Of a stretch of 64,000 bases of DNA, positions 24,207 to 33,698 are shown in pieces. Source of the DNA: Vitellaria paradoxa (taxonomy: Eukaryota; Streptophyta; Magnoliopsida; Ericales; Sapotaceae); assembly GCA_019916065.1 (NCBI GenBank), contig CM034240.1:31447149-31511148 (forward strand), read 5' to 3'. Every line of letters begins with the position of its first letter. The stretch's first letter is position 1. Below the pieces are notes generated by a model that saw nothing but the letters and a program-made list of their open reading frames with translations, had not been told where the DNA came from and did not search any database. The translations under genes and the position numbers were made by a program.

Positions 24207-27200
24207 CCTTGAACAGAGAATACATGTCATGAATAGTGTCTGTTAGAATTAGGAGATTTTCCTATTATTTGTTTCTATATTTATCTTTAATTAACTATTA
24301 ATTAGGATATGAATTATTAGAAATATACGTGTATTTTTGGATAGCCAGTTGACATTAATAGTATACAAGGTTAATGGTCTAGTGAAGATCAATTAACCCT
24401 TTTATTATTTCTGGTTCTATACTTTTGTTTTTCAACTTGGTATCAGAGCCTTAAAAAAAAAAAAAAAAAAAAAACTAACTTGACCGTTGATCTTTTCCGA
24501 TGAGCGTCATGATGCCTATAGACCTTGTCGATGCTCGTTGTAACCCTAGTCAACATCCTTGTCACTGCTTGCTGCTAGAAACTCTCGTCGCTGCTGCGTA
24601 TTGTCATTGCCGTGGTCGTTGTTACGTGTATCGTCGTCATCACTCCTCGTTGATGGTGCTGCTGCCATCGATGTGAACAGCCTTGTCACTGTGTGAATCG
24701 CTTATGCGCGTTGCGAATCTGCCGACCACGCTCGTCGTGTGAACCCTTCCTGTAGCATCGTCGTTGCATACCGATCATCGTCGTTGTGAACCCTTGCTGT
24801 CGCATCATCGTTTCTCGTCATCAGTGTGACGCTCATCGCCACTTGGTGTTGATTCCTTTTGTGGCTTGTCGCAACCTTCTTGGTCGTCACTGTGGCTAAT
24901 TCTCCTCATTCTGTCCAGGTCTGGATTCTTGGTTTTCTTCTTCTTTGTTGATTTTGGTTCATTATTATTTGATCACATGGCAGAAGGCAAGGCACCAATT
25001 GTTGAATTGAAATCTGTATTAATTAAAGATGAGGATATTCCTCATTTTATTACTTCAAAGAGACTAAATGGTCTGAATTATTTGGCTTGGGCTTATGCGA
25101 TGAAAGTTTATTTTTGTGGGAAGAAGAAATTGAAATTTCTCATTGAACTTCCACCCAAACCTGATGATGGTATGTATGATGATTGGCTTAGTGAGGTGAC
25201 GTAGGGCCGTGGAGCCAAGAACACATTAATAGAATAAAAGTAAACAATGCGAAAGTAAAACAGAAATTATTTCAATATCATTCAAAAAACTGCCGATCCC
25301 TTGTAATCTCTAACCCTTTATAAGGCTAGGGTTAAAGACCACATGACGTAATATCCAAAAATAAATCAATCAAATCTCGAATTTTATGGAAAGCAAATAA
25401 ATCACGTCCCAAAATATTGTGTGGAAAACAAATAAATCAAATCCTTAAAATACTGCTTTTCAAACTTAACCCATCCAATTCAAATTTCGTCCTCGCCTAA
25501 AATATTTGAATTGGAAACGGTTATCAAAGTCCCCATCATTCCCTCCCGGCTGAAAAGAACTCTGTTCCGCAGAGTGCTGGTGAAAATAATGTGCCAAGAG
25601 CGCAGGATTAATGCTCAGGATTAATGCGGTGGAACTCCTCCTCAGTAATCCAAGTAGCATCGGAGTCTGGTCTGTGCTTCCATCAGACAAGAAAACGCTG
25701 AAGGCACCCCTGAGGAGAAATGATGGTCTCAAAATCAAGCACATCAATGATCTGCTCTACCTCCAGCTGCTGAAGAGGGGGGCATGGCTAGGACCAGTGA
25801 AGGAATAGAAGTGCCACCAGAAGGACCTGCAGAAGTACCAGTAGGAAAAACTGGAGGCTCGAATGTGCCTTGATAAGGTAACAAGTCCTCTACATTGAAA
25901 ACTGGACTAATACTCATATCAGTAGATAAATAAATTAAATAGGCATTAGGGCCCAATTTGCTATGGATATGAAAAGGTCTAATGGCATGTGCATACAATT
26001 TCTTGAAAGAATGTTTAAGGTAACGCTCTAGGCGAACACGAACCATAACGTAGTCCCCTTCATTAAATGCAACATTACGACAATATAAATCAGCAGCTAG
26101 TTTATAATCTAAATTACTAGTAGCAATTTTTCGTCTAACATCAGCATAAATATCATTAATGTGTTAGACAAAGGATTCAGCGGATTGGGATGGCCGGCTA
26201 TTAGAGGGTAAGGGAATAAGATCAATAGGCTGACGAGGGATAACACCATGAACACACTCAAAAGGACTCTTACCAGTGGAATGATTAATAGAGCTATTAT
26301 AAGCAAATTCAGCAATAGGGAGTAACAAATCTCAAGTTCCCTGACTTTCCCCAACTAGACATCTTAGCAGGTCTCCTAAACTTCGATTAATTACCTTAGT
26401 CTGACCATCGGTCTAGGGATGAAATGTAGATGAAAATTTTAAATGAGTACCAAACAATCTCCACAGAGTTTTCCAAAAGTAACTCACAAACTTAACATCC
26501 TTGTCTGACACTATAGAAGTGGGTAGGCCATGCAGTTTGACAACTTCTCTAAAAAATAACTTAGCCACATGAGAAGCATCAGTTGTTTTGGTGCAAGGTA
26601 TGAAGTGGGTCATCTTAGAAAATTGGTCAACTACGACCATAATAGAATTATGACTCCTAGCAGTCCTAGGTAATCCAAGAACAAAGTCTATACTGACATA
26701 TTGCCCTGGTGCGTGTGGAATAGGTAAGGGTGTGTATAACCCAGAGTTTTGCTTTTTAGCCTTTGCGACCTGACACGTACGACACTGAGAAACAATTCTA
26801 GCCACATCTTTCTTTAAGGATGGCCAATAAAATTGATCTTTGACTAAATCGATAGTCTTATCTCTCTGCCAAAATGGCCAACTAATCCTCCTGTATGTAA
26901 CTCCCAAACTAAAAAGTTGCAAATAGAAGTACAAGGAATGCACAACTTGGATCCACGAAACAAGTAACCATCTCGAATAAGAAAATCAACTAGTTCACGA
27001 CGATTACTTGCCTGGACATCTTGAAAGATTAGGTCAAAATCGGGACAGGTTGGGTATTCGTCTTTGAGTCTATCAAATCCTATGACACGAACACTCATAG
27101 ACTGCAAAGTGAGAGCAACCCTACTCAATGCATCAGCAACCTTATTCTCGACACCTGCGCGGTGATTGAGGACAAATGTATATTCTTGAAGAAATTCTAC

Positions 27201-30200
27201 CCATGAAGCATGCTTATTACTCAATTTCTTTTGTGAATGAAGGTATTTTAAGGACTGATGATCAGAGTATAACACAAACTCTTGTGGTAACAAGTAATAT
27301 CGCCAATGCCATAAGGCTCGGACAACAACAAATAGCTCTTTATCATATGTAGAGTAACGCTTCCTAGAGTCATTAAGCTTTTCACTAAAATATGCTATTG
27401 GCCGACCCTCTTGACTCAAGACACCCTCTATACCTACCCCAGAGGCATAATAAGCAACCTCAAAGACTTTGGAAAAGTCGAGATGTCTCAAAACAGGAGC
27501 CTCTACCATTCTCTTCTCGATTTCCTCAAATGCCCTAGTGGCAGCTGCGGTCCATTGGAACTCCCTTTTTTTCATACAGTCTGTGATGGAAGCCATAATA
27601 GATCCAAAACTCTTAACAAATCTTTGATAGAATGTGGCGAGTCTATGAAAACTACGAACCTCTGAGAGAGACTTAGGTTCAGGCCACTCAAGGATAGCAC
27701 TAACTTTTTCGGGGTTTGCTGCATTCCCTTGATCAGATATAATGAACCCAAGGAAAGACACCTGAGACTGCATGAACGAACACTTGTTGAGATTGGCATA
27801 AAGTTGTTTAGCCTGCAAAATCTCAAAGACTTGCCGAAGGTGATCTAAGTGGTCTTTCTTAGTTTTACTATAGATAAGTATATTGTTAAGGTAGACCACC
27901 AAAAATTTTCCTAAAAAAGGGTGTAAGACCTGAGTCATGACTCTCATAAAGGTATTAGGAGCATTAGACAAACCAAACGGCATTACTGGCCATTCATACA
28001 AGCCATCAGGAGTCTTAAAGACAGTTTTCCACTCATCGTCTGGTCTAATACGAATCTGATGGTAGCCACTACGAAGATCTATTTTGGAAAACCAAAAGGA
28101 ACCAGCTAAAAGGTCCAACATATACTCGAGGCGAGGAATAGGAAACCTATACTTGATAGTGATCTTATTAATGGTTGTACTATCAATGCACATTCTCCAT
28201 GACCCATCTTTCTTAGGAGTCAGTAAAGCAGGCACAGCACAAGGACTAAGACTCTCTCGAATAGCACCCCTTTGTAAAAGTTCTCCTACTTGCTTTTGCA
28301 ACTTAGCACGCTGACTAGGGTTCATCCTATAGTGAGGTAAACTAGGTAATTGGGATCCAGGTATGAAATTTATAGCATGTTGAATGTCCCGCATAGGAGG
28401 AAGTCCCTCGGGAAGGTCTGTAGGTGTCACATCCTTAAACTGTTCAAGTAACTGAGCAAGTGCAGGGTTAAGAACTTTGGAATTTGGAGATTGAACATGA
28501 AAAACATTCTCAACCACTAAAGCTAACACAAATCCACACTCTGTTCCAATTTTCTCAAATTCTTTCTGAATCAACAATTGGATGGTGTGGTTCGTTGGAG
28601 TAGGAGACAATGAAACAGGCTTAGCCTGGGAACCCGACTTAAGTGGAGACTCAATGTTGTGTTCCCTTGGCTTAACAGGGTTCAATTGGGTGGTCTTACC
28701 TTGGTGTTGAAAAGTGTAAGTGTTAGATCGTCCATGATGTATCATGTCCATATCATAGAGCCACGGACAACCAAGTAACACATGCGCAACGTTCATAGGA
28801 AGAACATCACACCACACTTTATCTGAGTAACTTCCCATCTAAAGAGGGACTAAACATCTGTGAGTGACAGATAAACTAGTAGCGTCTACCCAAGCTACTT
28901 GAAAGGGATGTGGGTGTGGCTCTGGTTTAAGTCCAATCCTCTTAAGTGCATAAGTGGATACTATGTTCATGGTACTTCCCCCATCTATGACAATCTTACA
29001 AATCTTAGTTCCACACTTAAGGAAAGTTTGGAAGATGCTAGTGCGCTTCTAATCTTCCTCCTTCACAGGGGTTGATAAGATACATCGCATGACACCAAAA
29101 TGGAATTCATCTTCAACCTTGTGTTCCTTACACCCATCCTCAGGGTCAAAACTATCTACTTGTTCAAACTCATCAGACTTAGGGGACGGATCTAGACCCT
29201 GACCGAGTACAAGTGCTTGCTGTGGACACTGTGCAACAATGTGTCCCATCTTATGACAGTTATGACATTGGATATTTGAAGTACTAGGGCAAAACCCAGA
29301 AGAATTAGGCTCAATAGTGTGTCTACCCTAATTTCCCAAGTCAGGACTATTACTTCCCCGTGAAGTAACTGTACCAGTTTGTAAACTCCCACTCGGTTTC
29401 TGAGAAGAGAATGACTTAAATTGTTGGGATTGAGAAGTCATCCGTCTAGGGGTGGAGAGTTTATACAATTGTTCAATGGATAGAGCCTTGTGAAAGGCGT
29501 CCTCCAAAGAGTCAGGAGAAAACAAACTCACTTCTCTTTTGAGTTCAGGACGTAACGCATTAATAAATCTACCCACTGTTTGCCAAGACTCTTCTCTAAT
29601 GTCACATCTCATAAAAAGACCCTCAAAACTAGACATGTACTTAGTGATACTAAGAGATGCTTGCCTTAAATTCATTAATTGATCATTCAATTGGTCTCTA
29701 TAGTAGGCAGGAAAGTACTTCTCTTGCACTTTAACTTTCATGTCAATCTAGCGATTAATGGGTGGGGCCCCAAATCGATTTCTCTCAATCTGAACACACT
29801 GCCAATACCGTTTGGCGGTTGCAACTAACTTCATCTGGGCAAACATGACTTGATGCAAGTCGGATATACGATACCACCTAAAGCAATCCTCAATCTCAAG
29901 AAGCCAATCAGAAAAGACACTGGGGTCTAATTGTCCATCAAAGGATGGAGCTTCAACTTTAACAACCTTGACCATGTTGTTAAACTCATCTTGGTGGTTT
30001 CTAGGGTATTGCACAGGTGGTCAAATCTCATAGTTATCCCCATGTGGCCTATGATTTGTGACATGATCAACAAGAGGGAATCTATTACCATAACCTAGAA
30101 CAGAGTTTGCATCATCCTCAATGTCTCTCCCATGAGGACCTCGAGGAAGTTGCATTTGGCTGTGACTACTTGGATAAAATCCAACAAAACCGATGGAACT

Positions 30201-33200
30201 GTAGGAAGGGTCTAACGTCTGCTTGGGAGGAACAGGGATGTCGCCCCTTTGATCATCTACCTGACGTTTGCCTAAGGGTCTAGCTAATCTATCGAAGTCC
30301 TCACGGAGTTGGTTCATTGAATCCTCTGTAGTGTGTTCACGTTTTGTTCTAGGGTAGAGACTTTTTGTTCCATGGTAGAAGGATTTGGTGAATAAATATG
30401 AGGTATAGTATGAAAGGGAAGGAGATGGATACTGAGTTTTTTTTTTTTTGGCAAGGGAGCGTGAGAGAGAAATTTTATGCTAATGTTAACTCAAATTGAA
30501 ACAAGTAATTAAAGATTATGCTGGGCCAAAGTAAAATGTCACAAATATGCAAAAGTAATGAAAACGACGAATATGATTGTGTTCAAATTTAGGATAATAG
30601 GGGTATGGGAAAAGTTGGCTCTCAGTAACCTCTCAAGAAAGAAATTTAATGTAGGTCAAAGAGAGCTCGAAATGTGAATTTAATATCTTTCCTAACCAAA
30701 CAGAATATGTAATCACAGTTTGGAGTAGAGGACACGTACCGTTGCGAAGCACAAACTATTTTAAGGTTGCCAGCGGTTCTCCGAAAAGTCACCGGAGTTT
30801 CGTCGGAGGTCGTCGGAGCTTTGTCGGAGGTCGCTGGAGCATAGGTCAGATTATTGGAGTGTGGTGGTTATTCTGGACTTCCCCGGAGGTCGTTGAAAAA
30901 GTCGTCGGAGGTCGTCGGAGTCATCGGTGAGTTCGTCGGAGGCAGGTGGTGCCAATGATGGGGTTCGCTGGAATTAAATATTGGTAAAACGCACGAAAAT
31001 GTACTTGAAGGGTTTGAGAGTGTGTAGAGCGACAGCGGCGACTGCAGTAACTGCTACGACGGCTGCTGTTTAAGATCTGGCACTAAATCTATTGCAATAA
31101 CGGTGTACGACAGCTTAGGTTATTTGGGTGAGCACAGTAATGAAAACTAGGGTTCTTTGGAAGAGTGAGTTTCTGACGGATATTGAGAGCTGTAGGATCT
31201 TTCGGCTCTAATACCACTTGACGTAGGACCGCGGAGCCAAGAATACAATAATAAAATAAAAGTAAACAATGTGAAAGTAAAACGGAAATTATTTCAATAT
31301 CATTCAAAAAACTACCGATCCCTTATAATCTCTAACCCTTTATATAGGCTAAAGGTAAAGACCACATGAAGTAATATCCAAAAATAAATCAATCAAATCT
31401 CGAATTTTATGGAAAGCAAATAAATCACATCTCAAAATATTTTATGGAAAACAAATAAATTAAATCCCTAAAATACTGCTTTTCAAACTTAACCCATCCA
31501 ATTCAAGTTTCGTCCCTGCCTAAAATTTTTGAATTGGAAACAGTTATCAAAGTCCCCATCATGAGGACTCCCTTGTTATAGGCTGGTTATGGCATAGCCT
31601 TGAACCTCAGATTACTACTACAATGGAATTCTACAGCTTGTCTAAGAAAATCTAGGATTCTCTTGCTGACTCGTTCTCCCAGCAAAGTAATATTTCATAA
31701 GTTCTTAAGTTGTATGAGCAGATTTTCACAACCAAGCAAACTGGTCGTCTTCTTTCAGAATATTACAGTACTCTGAAGAACCTATGGGATCAGTTATTGC
31801 AGCATAGACCCTTTACTACAAACCTTGCACAACAAAAACGATACTGGGAAGATTTTATGATTGCCTCTCTTCTTTTTGGACTGGATTCGAATCTGTGTGG
31901 GTTCAAAGATCAAATTCTTGCAAGTGAGATTTTGCCTACTGCTGCAAATACCTACTCTCGCCTGTTACAATCCTCCTTGGGTCACCATTCATCTACTCAG
32001 ACATCTATTTCAAAGACTTCTGCCTTGATCTCTAATGATACTTTCCGTTTTAGTGCCAAAGCCGAATATCGTGGCATGGTCATACAGCGTTAGAGATGCT
32101 TTGGGTTCGCTCACTCCTTCGTGATTTTGGTATAAAAGTTTCTCAGTCGATGTCTATGTTTTGTGACAACCAATTTGCTATCTTCATTGCCAACAATCTA
32201 GTTTTTTATGAGCGCATAAAACATATTGAAGTTGACTGTCACTTTATTTTTGGGATCTTTTGATGAGGGGTGATCTTTGCACACCGTATGTGTGCTCAAA
32301 GTCACAATTGGGTGACATTTTTACCAAGCCTTTGCCTCGAGTCTCTTTTCAGCATTTGTCTGCCAAGCTGGGCTTATTTGATTTGTACGATCCAACTTAA
32401 GGGAGAGTGTTAGAATTAGGAGATTTTCCTATTATTTGTTTCTATATTTATCTTTAATTAGCTATTAATTAGGATATGAATTATTGGAAACATATCGTGT
32501 ATTTTTGGATAACTAGTTGGCATTAATAGCATATATATACAAGGTTAATGGTTTGGTGAAGATCAATTAATCCTTTCATTATTTCTTGTTCTATACTTTT
32601 GTTTTTCAACTGCGTCAAATATGACAATACATGGTAGGGGGATGAGGACTCAAGCATGGTGATCACCTTTCAGTGTCTCGTCACAATTTATATTCCTATG
32701 CCTTTATTGACATTCTAATTTCTAAATGATGCCATGTGTCACCCTTTCTCCATTGTGATCTATGACTGCTCAAAAAGTAGGGTATTATTCTCTTTAACCT
32801 TTTACAATATTGCATCAATCACAAGCATAATTGAATATGGTTGCTCAATATAGTAAAATAATTTTTGTAACTTCACACCCCCCCTAACCCGAAACATTTT
32901 TCTTTAATTTTAGTTTTGATATTTGAGATACTAGTACAATAATGAAGGCTTGAAGTTGTTTTGGAATGTGTAAGATGATTTCCAATTGGAGACTCTTAAA
33001 GGCTTATATAAATTGAAGGGAAAAAAGGTAAGAAAAAAGGGTCTGATATGAATGAATAATCAGTATGGAAGTACTGTAACCAACTACTCCAGGATAGTTG
33101 GTTAGAATTCTTGTTTTCCTTAAGAGAGGTTGGGAGTTCGAGTCCAAGCCCTAGCAGATTTTGAAAGTTCCCGCATAAGGTGTAAGTCTTTGACTTAACT

Positions 33201-33664
33201 AGTTCGCGTGGCTTATGGATGTTGCGTGAGTCTCCAGTTTACCCATCGATATGACATATAAAGTTTGAAATACCCCTAGGAAGAAAAATAATTAACATAT
33301 GACTATTGACTGTGTTCACAGTATCAACTTAGATGCGTATTTGTGATGATATGTTATTGTAAAATGAAACTAGTAAGAAAATATGATTTTTTTTTTCTAT
33401 TGAATTGAATTTGTGCTTTTTCAAAATGTTTTCAAATAGGAAATCAATCAAAATCAGAGTAGTAATAGTATTTATCCAAAAAAGAAAAAAAAGAAAAAAG
33501 AAAGAACGAAAAACTTGTTGTAATAGTGGGTATTATCACTGACCTTAAGATTGTGGGGGGACTAGACCTGAAAGGTCTATCTTTCTGGGAACAATGGTGA
33601 TCATTGATTATTGAGGAGTCAATGGAGACTGTTGGAGGGGTGAGAATCAAAGCAGTTTAGAGCA

Positions 33665-33698
<34 letters not shown>

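Larger units (their letters stand above)
25197..31561 (-). mobile_element. Gypsy-class chromovirus nested in Copia-4
   Basis: LTRs of 342 bp (25197-25538) and 343 bp (31219-31561), TGACGTAGG...CCCCATCA on the + strand, differ at roughly two dozen sites (near 7%). Perfect TSD TGAGG at 25192-25196 and 31562-31566. On the minus strand the primer site TGGTATTAGAGCCG (complement of 31203-31216) follows the right LTR, and a GGGAGGGAA polypurine tract abuts the left LTR. Domain order on the minus strand is Gag, protease, RT, RNase H, integrase and chromodomain, the Ty3/Gypsy chromovirus order. Several frameshifts and stops are present. Confidence 0.93.
24241..32611 (+). mobile_element. Internally deleted Copia element (Copia-4) hosting a nested chromovirus
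   Basis: LTRs at 24241-24437 and 32408-32611 start TGTTAGAATTAGG and share nearly all of about 200 bp, with roughly a dozen substitutions and two small indels. TGGTATCAGAGCC (24438-24450) directly follows the 5' LTR, and AAGGGAGAG precedes the 3' LTR. The flanks GTGTC (24236-24240) and GCGTC (32612-32616) fit a TSD with one C/T change. With the nested element (25197-31561 plus one TSD) removed, only about 2 kb remain. Gag is followed directly by the end of RNase H; protease, integrase and most of RT are gone. Confidence 0.85.

Noticed and set aside
24483..24900. GC-richer CGTCGT-rich segment with a minus-strand frame (24702-24890)
   Set aside because: It is the untranslated leader of Copia-4 between the primer site and the Gag start. 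The frame is a low-complexity artefact.
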